Shown here in pieces: positions 1-5,962 of a stretch of 7,320 bases of DNA; within the stretch, counting starts at the first letter, position 1, and every line of letters begins with the position of its first letter. The stretch comes from CG2-30-40-21 sp043806395 (GTDB lineage: Bacteria; UBA9089; CG2-30-40-21), in the NCBI GenBank assembly GCA_043806395.1, contig JAZDHC010000172.1, positions 1-7,320 on the forward strand, read 5' to 3'. The translations under genes and the position numbers were made by a program. The notes under the pieces are model-generated. The model searched no databases, was not told where the DNA came from, and was given only the letters and a program-made list of their open reading frames with translations.

Positions 1-18
1 ACTTTCATCGTTTTTCAT
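1..18 (-). CDS. possible start of a further gene, cut by the window edge
   Basis: Only six codons are visible, reading M-K-N-D-E-S, before the window ends. The reason to call it is a ribosome site, GAAAGGA at 30-24, placed 5 bases before the ATG at 18. It follows the broken methyltransferase on the same strand, so it could be the next gene of a restriction-modification locus, but nothing in six residues shows function. An alternative is that this reading frame, which is open upstream as well to about position 33 and beyond, is leftover sequence from the interrupted methyltransferase. Confidence 0.3.
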
Positions 19-60
19 ATGATTCCTTTCGGGCAAGGGGACATCATCTACAGAATACAA

Positions 61-103
61 CCCCCTAACCCCCTTTTCTAAGGGGGAATATTGCACTCTC
101 AAC
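61..103. repeat. G/C-run hairpin repeat at the broken end of the methyltransferase gene
   Basis: Seen directly: a C5 run, a second C5 run, and a 7-bp perfect stem (69-75 with 80-86) around a 4-base loop, followed by a sequence ending in one TCTCAAC heptamer (97-103), the same unit as the large array at 1502-1697. Such runs of five C or G around a short loop are typical of small dispersed intergenic repeats in many bacterial genomes. Neither strand has a T tract after the stem, so it is not a canonical terminator. The stop codon of the methyltransferase remnant (67-65) lies inside it. The true outer limits of the repeat cannot be set from one copy and may reach about position 140. Confidence 0.55.
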
Positions 104-996
104 TAACCGCAAGCTTTCAAACAAAGGTGAACCGTCCCAAATTCGTCCATTTTCATCAGTTTCCTTTTTTAGATTGTTCCACTTTTCCAATACTGTCCCA
201 CATTTTTGACAAACATTCCTTGGGAAAGACGCTCCATCAACATTAAAAATCCGGTTATTCGATTTATTATATACAAGGATGTCGTCATGTTTTTTTGAAA
301 AGTTGTTCTGCGGTATTCCCCCGCTTTCGTAACTCCAGATTATATGATTCATCTGATTCCCATTCCCAAAAACCTCATCCATTACCAATCTAATGTAACT
401 ATTCACCCTCCAATCACAATGCACATAAATACTCCCATCCTCTGCCAGCAGATCCCTCATCAACACCAACCGTTCATAAATCATCGCAATAAAGGAATCT
501 GCACCCTTGCCCCATGTATCACGGTAGGCTATCTCTTCCATAATGTTGGGCTTTTGGTGAAGGTGTCGTCACCAATCTCAATATCCATCGAAAAATCCGC
601 ACCCACATCAAACGGTGGGTCAATGTAGATGAGCTTAATGCCACCCTGTTTTTCAATCTCCTCTCGCAGGGGTCCGTTCTTCAGAGAGGAGAGGATGAGC
701 TTGTTGTCACCCCAGATGAGTTTATTTGTCCAACCCTTGAGCTGACGACCGCGGGTATCCATATCAAGCCGATTCAACAGAAAGGTAGCATGATTCTCCA
801 ATCTTGGCTCATCCACCTGCTCGATTATCTGAAACGGCAGCACAATATTGCAGACCTCACCCGTCTTGCCGTTCCAAACCAGCTCCACCTCACGCTTTTC
901 ATCAAAGAGCAAAAAGCGAAACTTGTTCGGCAACGGCTTGCTTGCATCCAGATAACGGATGATTTCTTGTTTTTCCTGTTCAGTTAATTGTGCCAT
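65..996 (-). pseudogene. site-specific DNA methyltransferase (type III Mod-like), frameshifted and truncated
   Basis: The first part (996-529, 155 residues) begins with ATG 5 bases after AAAGAGGT (1009-1002). It carries the catalytic motif D-P-P-F at residues 126-129, the motif IV of amino-methyltransferases that modify adenine N6 or cytosine N4. It runs out of frame in a run of four A (plus-strand T at 552-555). Adding one A restores T-K-K-P-N-I-M-E-E and joins it to the second part (from about 541 down to 65), which continues with the typical Y-R-D-T-W and H-C-D-W stretches and a C-x-x-C pair. In the beta-type order, the SAM-binding F-x-G-x-G motif should follow the catalytic motif, but it is absent: similarity fades after G-R-I-W near 145 and the frame ends in a repeat. 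With no SAM site it should be inactive even if the frameshift is a sequencing error. It lies 43 bp after fabZ, an unusual neighbour that suggests insertion of a restriction-modification locus. Confidence 0.8.
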
Positions 997-1039
997 AAAT
1001 GACCTCTTTGGTTTTTAGCAATTTTGCATGATAAAACCA

Positions 1040-1465
1040 TTACTCCGCCATCATAAACATCATCTCTGCCTCAGCAACTAAGGTATCGCCAACAAAAGCC
1101 TTGCCCTCCATTAATCCGGTCTTTGATCGCACACGAATGGCTGTAACCTCAAATCTCAATTGGTCTCCGGGCACAACTGGTTTTCTAAACCTTGCCTTAT
1201 CAATCCCCATAAAGTAGACAATCTTGCCCTCCTGTTCACCCTCAGAAAGGAGTAGCACCCCACCGGTTTGTGCCATTGCCTCAATAATCAAAACCCCTGG
1301 CATCACTGGCTTGCCGGGAAAATGTCCCTGAAAAAAGTTCTCATTCATAGTCACATTCTTGATCCCAACAATCCTCTTGCCCTTTTCCACCTCTATGATT
1401 CTATCCACCAAGAGAAATGGATAGCGATGCGGCAATACCTTCATAATGTCTGTTATTTCAAGCAT
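1040..1465 (-). CDS. fabZ: 3-hydroxyacyl-ACP dehydratase FabZ
   Basis: FabZ removes water from 3-hydroxyacyl-ACP to give trans-2-enoyl-ACP in the type II fatty acid cycle in the cytoplasm. The 141-residue protein has the full hot-dog fold length. Residues 12-22 (P-H-R-Y-P-F-L-L-V-D-R) and 48-57 (H-F-P-G-K-P-V-M-P-G) are family signatures. The catalytic pair is His48 and Glu62, the latter in I-E-A-M-A-Q. The ATG at 1465 is set by GGAGGAG (1481-1475) 9 bases upstream. Gene context is unusual because no lpxA, lpxD or fab gene adjoins it. Instead it follows yqhA across a 28-unit heptamer array, and a damaged methyltransferase lies downstream. I see no convincing promoter between array and gene, so it may be read through from yqhA. 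The protein looks intact. Confidence 0.96.
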   Translation of the reverse strand: MLEITDIMKVLPHRYPFLLVDRIIEVEKGKRIVGIKNVTMNENFFQGHFPGKPVMPGVLIIEAMAQTGGVLLLSEGEQEGKIVYFMGIDKARFRKPVVPGDQLRFEVTAIRVRSKTGLMEGKAFVGDTLVAEAEMMFMMAE

Positions 1466-1501
1466 TTTATTTTACTCCTCCGTATTTTCTGATTTTTCAA
1501 C

Positions 1502-1697
1502 TCTCAACTCTCAACTCCCAACTCTCAACTCTCAACTCCCAACTCCCAACTCTCAACTCCCAACTCTCAACTCCCAACTCTCAACTCCCAACTCTCAACT
1601 CTCAACTCCCAACTCCCAACTCTCAACTCTCAACTCTCAACTCCCAACTCTCAACTCTCAACTCCCAACTCTCAACTCTCAACTCCCAACTCTCAAC
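1502..1697. repeat. tandem heptamer array, 28 units of TCYCAAC
   Basis: Twenty-eight contiguous 7-bp units fill 196 bp with no insertion or deletion. Every unit is TCTCAAC (17) or TCCCAAC (11) on the plus strand, and the third base is the only variable one. A degenerate unit TTTCAAC (1495-1501) precedes the array. On the coding strand the units read GTTGAGA and GTTGGGA, contain no C, and so cannot fold on themselves. Because 7 is not a multiple of 3, any open frame through it yields a repeating heptapeptide, which is why spurious ORFs cross it. It occupies the space between the yqhA stop, which it supplies, and fabZ. It resembles in kind the short tandemly repeated heptanucleotides described in heterocystous cyanobacteria, but homology is not implied. 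Unit number is likely to vary by slippage. Confidence 0.97.
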
Positions 1698-2220
1698 TAT
1701 GCCCCCCTGCCTTATGCCCAAAATACAAGGCAAGCGATACACACAAGATACCACCTCCCAGGCAGAGGATATTAAGTGGTTCCACAAATGATGCATGAAG
1801 CACATGCTTAAAGAACATAACAATAAGTATCATGAGGATAACCTTTGCCAACCTGTCCTTTAAGTCATCCAGACTTTTGATTAATAATATGTTAGAACCT
1901 CGTGCATCTTTTTCTGCTGCATCTATCTTGCTGATAAATAACTCATAAAGACCCAAGGAAAAGATCAAGAGTACAGTACCCAATAAAAAATCATCTACTG
2001 CACCAATGATATGTCCAACTAAAGCATCATGGAAAACATTGTATGGTTCAGAGATATGTCCGGCCATATAATGCCAGGTATGAACAGTCAGGATACCTAC
2101 ATCCCGTGCAGCAATCAAAAAAAGGACAATAGCGGAGATCATACTGGCGATTACAGCCGTGATAACAATAAATCGGCTATTCCATAAAACTGATTCAAAT
2201 ATTTTCTCAATCCATTTCAT
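1693..2220 (-). CDS. yqhA: YqhA / UPF0114 family membrane protein
   Basis: The 175-residue protein matches the UPF0114 family, inner-membrane proteins of unknown function. Visible marks are F-E-x-x-L-W-x-S-R at residues 8-16, followed by a membrane helix (about 17-38). The core motif V-D-D-F-L-L-G with G-L-Y-E-L-F-I (75-96) spans a second helix. L-K-D-R-L leads into a third (about 127-141), and a fourth covers about 149-167. The ATG at 2220 follows GAGGAGG (2235-2229) by 8 bases and overlaps the end of the OB-fold gene by 14 bases, so both are surely one transcript with trkH. The last codons and the TGA stop (1695-1693) lie at the edge of the heptamer array, so the original tail may have been changed by a few residues. 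A role in potassium or ion homeostasis is only suggested by its neighbours. Confidence 0.88.
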   Translation of the reverse strand: MKWIEKIFESVLWNSRFIVITAVIASMISAIVLFLIAARDVGILTVHTWHYMAGHISEPYNVFHDALVGHIIGAVDDFLLGTVLLIFSLGLYELFISKIDAAEKDARGSNILLIKSLDDLKDRLAKVILMILIVMFFKHVLHASFVEPLNILCLGGGILCVSLALYFGHKAGGHS

Positions 2221-2695
2221 TTCTGTTTCCTCCTCGTATTGTTTTAAGATGATTAAGGCTGATCACTATAATGGCTATCAGCCCAAGAAACAAAACAGCA
2301 CGAACACTATCAGGTTGTATTGGGTGCTGGAAAAAGTAGCCCGGACTAACTAATTTTATGGTTGTAGCATGAATATCAAGCCCTCCGCCATGTTCTGAAC
2401 ACGCCCGATGAAATGTTCCAACCACAGAGACAACAGCACCCTTACTGACATAATTACCAGTATGGTTAATCGCTGGAATCATAGGGGTTGGGGCAAAAAC
2501 ACCAATCCCATAATTTCCATCCGAGATATTCAGCCAGGCAAATTCCCCTCGCCTTGCCACCTCACCAACAACCTCACCCTCAATGGTAACGGTTTTTCTA
2601 TCATATTCCCTGCATTTGGTAACTAATTCCCCGGATGTTTCACAGTAACAGGGGACAGACAGCATCAGCAGAAACAATATTATTAATATCCTCAT
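2207..2695 (-). CDS. membrane-anchored OB-fold protein
   Basis: I recognise an OB-fold of the tRNA-anti type but no named family. The 162-residue protein opens with a basic residue and a hydrophobic stretch (3-15) that looks like a signal peptide ending near V-P-C-Y-C. Residues about 35-118 form the OB barrel (V-T-I-E-G-E-V-V-G-E, then W-L-N-I-S-D-G, V-V-S-V-V-G-T-F, and L-D-I-H-A). A membrane helix spans about 132-148, and the tail is basic, implying the barrel faces outside the cytoplasm with the C-terminus inside. His96, Cys99, His102 and His109 cluster in sequence and could bind metal. The ATG at 2695 is chosen because GAGGAG (2706-2701) sits 5 bases upstream. A longer GTG-started reading from 2785 would lie inside trkH and precede the signal peptide. 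It starts 17 bp after trkH and overlaps yqhA. Lipoprotein status is unlikely, since Pro precedes Cys16. Confidence 0.75.
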   Translation of the reverse strand: MRILIILFLLMLSVPCYCETSGELVTKCREYDRKTVTIEGEVVGEVARRGEFAWLNISDGNYGIGVFAPTPMIPAINHTGNYVSKGAVVSVVGTFHRACSEHGGGLDIHATTIKLVSPGYFFQHPIQPDSVRAVLFLGLIAIIVISLNHLKTIRGGNRNEMD

Positions 2696-2712
2696 TCCTA
2701 CTCCTCTTATTC

Positions 2713-4209
2713 CTATCGTTTCATCAATGCCATACCAAACCCTACCAATGCCAGCACTGACATGAACTCCAACCGTCCAGCCCACATCTCAAAGATATAG
2801 ACAATTTTGAGAATATCCGGCATTGAGGAGACGGTTATCCCACAGCTTAGTCCCGTTCCACTTGCCGTAGAAACAGATTCAAAAATAGCATTCAAGCATG
2901 GGTAGCCATAACATATTCCAACTAAGGCACCAATTCCATAGATTAAACAGAAGAAAAATGTTATTGATAAAGCTGCACGAACAATCCTGTCATCTAAGAA
3001 TATGTCCTTGATATGATGAAATTTATCCTTGATTATAGCTGAGCCAGGGGAAACAAGACGGATTATATCCTGAATTATTCCCTTGATGATTATTCCAACC
3101 CTCAATATCTTGATCCCGCCGCCTGTAGAGCCAGCACAGGCTCCAATAGCCATGGCTATTGTCAAAACACACATACCTATCTGTCCCCATTCATCTATGA
3201 ACTGAGAAGGATAAACAGTCTGATGACCGGTAGTTGTATGGGCTGACATAAGTATATAAATCCCTTTCTGAACCAGACAGGCAATATTGGGATAAATATT
3301 ATTTTGCTGCAGGCTCATACAGAGGATAGTAAACAGTATGATTATGCTGATTAAAAAGACCCGTATCTCAATATCCTTGAATATTTCTTTTTTATTGCCT
3401 GATAACAGGGTATAATGAAGGATAAAACTCATTGATCCCAGGATAAAACAGACCATGGTTATTAATTCCATAGCCATGCTATGATAATAAATCATGCCCA
3501 TACCTTGCGGTGCAAATCCACAGGTATCCCAAGAAGAGATAAATAACCACAGCCCATGCCAGAAAGATTCCTGAGGAGAGAATCCAGCAATTATCCCAGC
3601 TATCCAGAGGGCAATTGTACCAAGACAAAGATAGATACAGGTTATCTTCCATATTTCTCTGGCTGTATGGGTAATATTGGGCAATATCCTGTCTTCCCTG
3701 CCCTCACCAGCATACAGTCCGGAGGCACCACCCACCCTGCCCAAGAAAATCATGGCAATAAGTATCATCCCCTGTCCACCAACAAATGCCTGAAGAAAAC
3801 GCCACATTTGAATACCATGTGACGCATGATCAAGGTCTTGAAACAGGGTAAGTCCAACCGTTGCCAGCCCACTCATGGAATCAAAGCAAGCGTCAAGGTA
3901 TGAGTTAAAATGTCCACTTAAGTAAAGTGGTATTGCCCCAAAGAGCATAAACAATAGCCAAGCTAAAGAGGCAATAACCATCCCCTGCATCCACGAAAGT
4001 GTAGAGGTTTGTGGACAGAATAAGAGCAAGCCATACCCGATGATAAGACAACAAAACAAACCAATAACCAGATTCAGGCTATCAGGATACTCCCCATAAA
4101 GCAGGGAGATACCAAATGGAATTAACAATAATAATCCATAACCAATAATTAGCTTGCCCAGATAATATCCAATACTTTTTATATCTATAATAGTTGTTTT
4201 AGGAATCAT
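2713..4209 (-). CDS. trkH: TrkH-type potassium channel/transporter subunit
   Basis: TrkH forms the potassium-conducting pore of the Trk system in the inner membrane and is gated by cytoplasmic TrkA. The 498-residue protein has four membrane-pore-membrane repeats. Pore loops are visible at S-G-L-A-T-V-G (113-119), W-D-T-C-G-F (227-232), H-T-T-T-G-H (324-329) and S-T-A-S-G-T-G-L-S (447-455). The conserved stretch A-G-S-T-G-G-G-I-K (359-367) is also present. Loops two and three differ somewhat from the usual N-x-x-G-F and T-T-G-F. I start it at ATG 4209, since that ATG overlaps the stop of the small ORF upstream as ATGA. The site ahead of it is weak (CAGG), which fits translational coupling. The alternative TTG start at 4236 lies inside that small ORF. 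The next gene follows after 17 bp. Confidence 0.95.
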   Translation of the reverse strand: MIPKTTIIDIKSIGYYLGKLIIGYGLLLLIPFGISLLYGEYPDSLNLVIGLFCCLIIGYGLLLFCPQTSTLSWMQGMVIASLAWLLFMLFGAIPLYLSGHFNSYLDACFDSMSGLATVGLTLFQDLDHASHGIQMWRFLQAFVGGQGMILIAMIFLGRVGGASGLYAGEGREDRILPNITHTAREIWKITCIYLCLGTIALWIAGIIAGFSPQESFWHGLWLFISSWDTCGFAPQGMGMIYYHSMAMELITMVCFILGSMSFILHYTLLSGNKKEIFKDIEIRVFLISIIILFTILCMSLQQNNIYPNIACLVQKGIYILMSAHTTTGHQTVYPSQFIDEWGQIGMCVLTIAMAIGACAGSTGGGIKILRVGIIIKGIIQDIIRLVSPGSAIIKDKFHHIKDIFLDDRIVRAALSITFFFCLIYGIGALVGICYGYPCLNAIFESVSTASGTGLSCGITVSSMPDILKIVYIFEMWAGRLEFMSVLALVGFGMALMKR

Positions 4210-4334
4210 ATAAACCTGATTATGCCAGCAATACAAATGGCAATGATGATGATAATACCAATCAACGAAAGCTCTGATAAAAAGCCGAGGATAAAGTTAA
4301 TGATATGTTCCCTTATCGTAGTTGTCCTATTCAT
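4206..4334 (-). CDS. 42-residue single-pass membrane peptide between trkA and trkH
   Basis: This short frame is not a known named gene to me. It begins at ATG 4334, whose A is the last base of the trkA stop (TAATG), and ends at TGA 4208-4206, overlapping the trkH start (ATGA). A strong ribosome site, GAGGTG at 4348-4343 within a longer purine run, sits 8 bases upstream and serves no other gene. The peptide has a polar N-terminus (M-N-R-T-T-T-I-R-E-H), a short hydrophobic part (11-19), Glu21, then a strongly hydrophobic helix from about residue 24 to 39 rich in Ile, and ends R-F-I. By position and shape it resembles tiny accessory subunits such as KdpF in the Kdp potassium pump, but this is analogy only. 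It could also serve mainly to couple trkH translation to trkA. Confidence 0.75.
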   Translation of the reverse strand: MNRTTTIREHIINFILGFLSELSLIGIIIIIAICIAGIIRFI

Positions 4335-5002
4335 TATATTCCCACCTCTCCCAGAAGGCGTTCGAGAAGTTCTTTTTCATGTTCAATAGTCGTAATAGCA
4401 ATAAGGTCATCACCCTTTCGAAGGATGGTATCTCCTCCCGGGACTAAAACATCCTCACCCCTGACAATAGAAACAATAACCGATTGGGGTGGCAAGTGAA
4501 TGTTTTTTATTGCACAATCTATAACCGTAGATTCTTCCTGAATATCTACCCTGACTAAGGCTAACTTGCCATGCTTAAAGGTCATAAGGCTCACAAAGTC
4601 ATCCATGGAAGCCTCTTCTTCAATAATATGAGCAATTATAGAAGTACTATTTACCGGCACATCTACCCCTAAGGAATGGAAGATCCGTTCATTTTTGGGA
4701 TCATTTACTCTGGCAACTGTTCTGGGAATATTAAACTTTTTCTTTGCTAATTGGCAGATAACGATATTATCCTCATCATTTCCAGTAACCGTGGCAAGGA
4801 CATCTGCTTTTTTGATGCCAGCATCCTCCAGATAGCGTGATTCGCAGCCATCTCCATGAATAACCAGAATATCTAAAGCTGAAGCAATCTCCTCACAAAC
4901 AATCCTGCTTTTCTCAACAATTGCTATCTCATGCTTGTCTTTTACCAACAAACCTGCCAGACGAAAACCTACTTTTCCACCACCAACAATAACAATGTTC
5001 AT
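4334..5002 (-). CDS. trkA: TrkA-type single-RCK potassium uptake regulator (copy next to trkH)
   Basis: TrkA proteins form a cytoplasmic ring under TrkH and control potassium flow by binding NAD(H) or ATP/ADP. This 222-residue protein has one Rossmann RCK-N domain, with G-G-G-K-V-G at 7-12 and the acidic Glu30 at the end of strand two. L-E-D-A-G-I-K-K-A-D-V-L-A follows near 58-70, and an RCK-C domain occupies about 135-215. Its length is about half that of E. coli TrkA, which carries two RCK halves in one chain. The ATG at 5002 follows GGAG (5014-5011) by 8 bases. Its stop is shared with the start of the small membrane peptide, so it leads a coupled trkA-peptide-trkH unit. A spacer of 215 bp with repeats separates it from the second trkA. 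I see no clear promoter in that spacer. Confidence 0.93.
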   Translation of the reverse strand: MNIVIVGGGKVGFRLAGLLVKDKHEIAIVEKSRIVCEEIASALDILVIHGDGCESRYLEDAGIKKADVLATVTGNDEDNIVICQLAKKKFNIPRTVARVNDPKNERIFHSLGVDVPVNSTSIIAHIIEEEASMDDFVSLMTFKHGKLALVRVDIQEESTVIDCAIKNIHLPPQSVIVSIVRGEDVLVPGGDTILRKGDDLIAITTIEHEKELLERLLGEVGI

Positions 5003-5098
5003 CTAAAATACTCCAAATGATTCAAAGCAGAGATGTAACTACTCACCACAGAGGCACTCAAGACACAGAGAAAGAATTCACAGAATCAGACTAAGATT

Positions 5099-5192
5099 AT
5101 CCGCAGATTACGCAGATTACGCAGATTAAGATTTTTTTGTTTGTTGTCTTTCTTTTATTAAAACATCTGCGTAATCTGCGTAATCTGCGGAT
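5099..5192. repeat. perfect 28-bp inverted repeat between the two trkA genes
   Basis: The arms at 5099-5126 and 5165-5192 are exact reverse complements, with a 38-base AT-rich centre. Each arm is itself built from three 9-base units of the form ATCTGCGTA, ATCTGCGTA, ATCTGCGGA plus one base. Outside the arms, degenerate copies of CACAGAGGCACT (about 5046-5057) and of ATGCCTCTATGCC (5206-5218) extend the symmetry, so the spacer looks like two copies of one dispersed repeat facing each other. Transcribed, the arms would form a very stable hairpin. No T tract follows it on the minus strand, so it is not a canonical terminator, though it could lower read-through or protect mRNA ends. Confidence 0.9.
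5156..5191 (+). repeat. 36-bp direct repeat, copy 1 (3' side of trkA2)
   Basis: This copy is identical base for base to 5963-5998 and reads the same way. It includes one arm of the inverted repeat plus the leading TATTAAAAC. Together the two copies bracket trkA2 and its promoter, so recombination between them would remove that gene. Confidence 0.9.
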
Positions 5193-5217
5193 TAATTCTT
5201 CTCTATGCCTCTATGCC

Positions 5218-5832
5218 TTATCTCTTCGTCTCCCCTACGGAAATCAAAATATCCCCTGTTCGTGCGTGCATATCCTTCTGAGGATGGATGGCTTCACCAG
5301 GTCTGATTATGGCAAATATCTTCACCCTTTCCCTTTCTTCTATTTTTTCCATAGTCAAATCAGACAGATCATCATTTACCTTTAATTCAATGACATCCAT
5401 TCCATAATCCTCTGAAAGGGAATGGGTAATAGTTTTTTCTATAAGTTTATCCCTTATAAGTCTGGCAAGCAGGGTTGTGCCGCCAATAACATCCAGACCA
5501 AACTCTTCATACAACTCTTCCCGTTTTGGGTCATAGATACGGGTGATTACCCTTGGCACCTTAAATATAGTTTTTGCTACCTGAGCCGCAATTATATTTA
5601 CATTATCCTCATTAGTTACTGCTGCCAATGCATCAGCCTTTTTAATGCCAGCATCCTCTAATACCTCCAGATCATAGCCCGAACCAACTTTGGTGATACC
5701 ATTAAAGTTTGCCCCAAGCCTGTTAAAGGAATGACTATTGCGGTCAATAACAACAACATTGTGTCCCTCTATGCTTAAAAGATTGGCTATCTGTGCCCCA
5801 ACCCGTCCACATCCAACAATAATAGCATACAT
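5218..5832 (-). CDS. trkA: TrkA-type single-RCK potassium uptake regulator (second copy, first in the locus)
   Basis: A 204-residue TrkA paralogue with one RCK unit: G-C-G-R-V-G at residues 7-12, Asp30 after strand two, L-E-D-A-G-I-K-K-A-D-A-L-A shared almost word for word with the other copy, and an RCK-C domain in roughly the last 80 residues. Like its neighbour it would bind a nucleotide and gate TrkH from the cytoplasm. The ATG at 5832 is preferred: it aligns with the N-terminus of the other TrkA and has CAGGGG (5846-5841) 8 bases upstream. A TTG at 5859 would add nine atypical residues. A promoter candidate lies about 45-70 bases upstream of the start. The gene sits between two identical 36-bp repeats, and its stop codon is at the edge of the repeat-rich spacer. 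The two TrkA chains may form a mixed ring, which is inference. Confidence 0.92.
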   Translation of the reverse strand: MYAIIVGCGRVGAQIANLLSIEGHNVVVIDRNSHSFNRLGANFNGITKVGSGYDLEVLEDAGIKKADALAAVTNEDNVNIIAAQVAKTIFKVPRVITRIYDPKREELYEEFGLDVIGGTTLLARLIRDKLIEKTITHSLSEDYGMDVIELKVNDDLSDLTMEKIEERERVKIFAIIRPGEAIHPQKDMHARTGDILISVGETKR

Positions 5833-5875
5833 TTGTTTAACCCCTGAATATTGCCTCAATTACTTTATTTTGTAT

Positions 5876-5904
5876 AGAATACCATAGAATTGACGATAAG
5901 TCAA
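5876..5904 (-). promoter_or_regulatory. sigma-70-type promoter candidate for trkA2
   Basis: On the minus strand, TTGACT (5904-5899) is followed after exactly 17 bases by TATTCT (5881-5876), with TGG directly before it as an extended -10 element. Transcription would start near 5869 and leave a leader of about 36 bases before the trkA2 ATG. The position, spacing and AT-rich upstream tract (5907-5945) all fit. Confidence 0.65.
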
Positions 5905-5906
5905 TT
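5888..5906. promoter_or_regulatory. palindrome over the trkA2 -35 box, possible operator
   Basis: The plus strand reads AATTGAC-GATAA-GTCAATT: perfect 7-bp arms with a 5-base centre. It covers the whole -35 hexamer and part of the spacer, where a bound repressor would block RNA polymerase. No regulator gene is in the window and the binding protein is unknown. Confidence 0.45.
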
Positions 5907-5962
5907 AAAAAATTTGAAGCCAGCAATCTAATCACACTTTTTTTATTGACTCTAAACACATA

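Noticed and set aside
69..86. Rho-independent terminator
   Set aside because: The stem is real but no T tract follows on either strand, and it fits better as part of a dispersed repeat.
1502..1697. CRISPR array
   Set aside because: Units are 7 bp with no spacers and no cas genes are nearby.
1446..1775. Plus-strand frame with a repeating N-S-Q-L-P-T-L peptide
   Set aside because: It is produced by the heptamer array, overlaps fabZ and yqhA on the other strand, and has no ribosome site. A 7-bp repeat gives such a peptide in any open frame.
1623..1823. Minus-strand frame ending in repeating V-E-S-W-E-L-R
   Set aside because: It overlaps yqhA in another frame and is open only because certain units carry TGG instead of TGA.
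2207..2785. Longer OB-fold protein starting at GTG 2785
   Set aside because: The extra 30 residues lie inside trkH, precede an obvious signal peptide and have no ribosome site; ATG 2695 has GAGGAG at good spacing.
4207..4236. TrkH start at TTG 4236
   Set aside because: It lies inside the small membrane peptide frame; ATG 4209 makes an ATGA overlap and gives the normal N-terminus.
5830..5859. TrkA2 start at TTG 5859
   Set aside because: The ATG at 5832 aligns with the other TrkA N-terminus directly before the nucleotide-binding strand.
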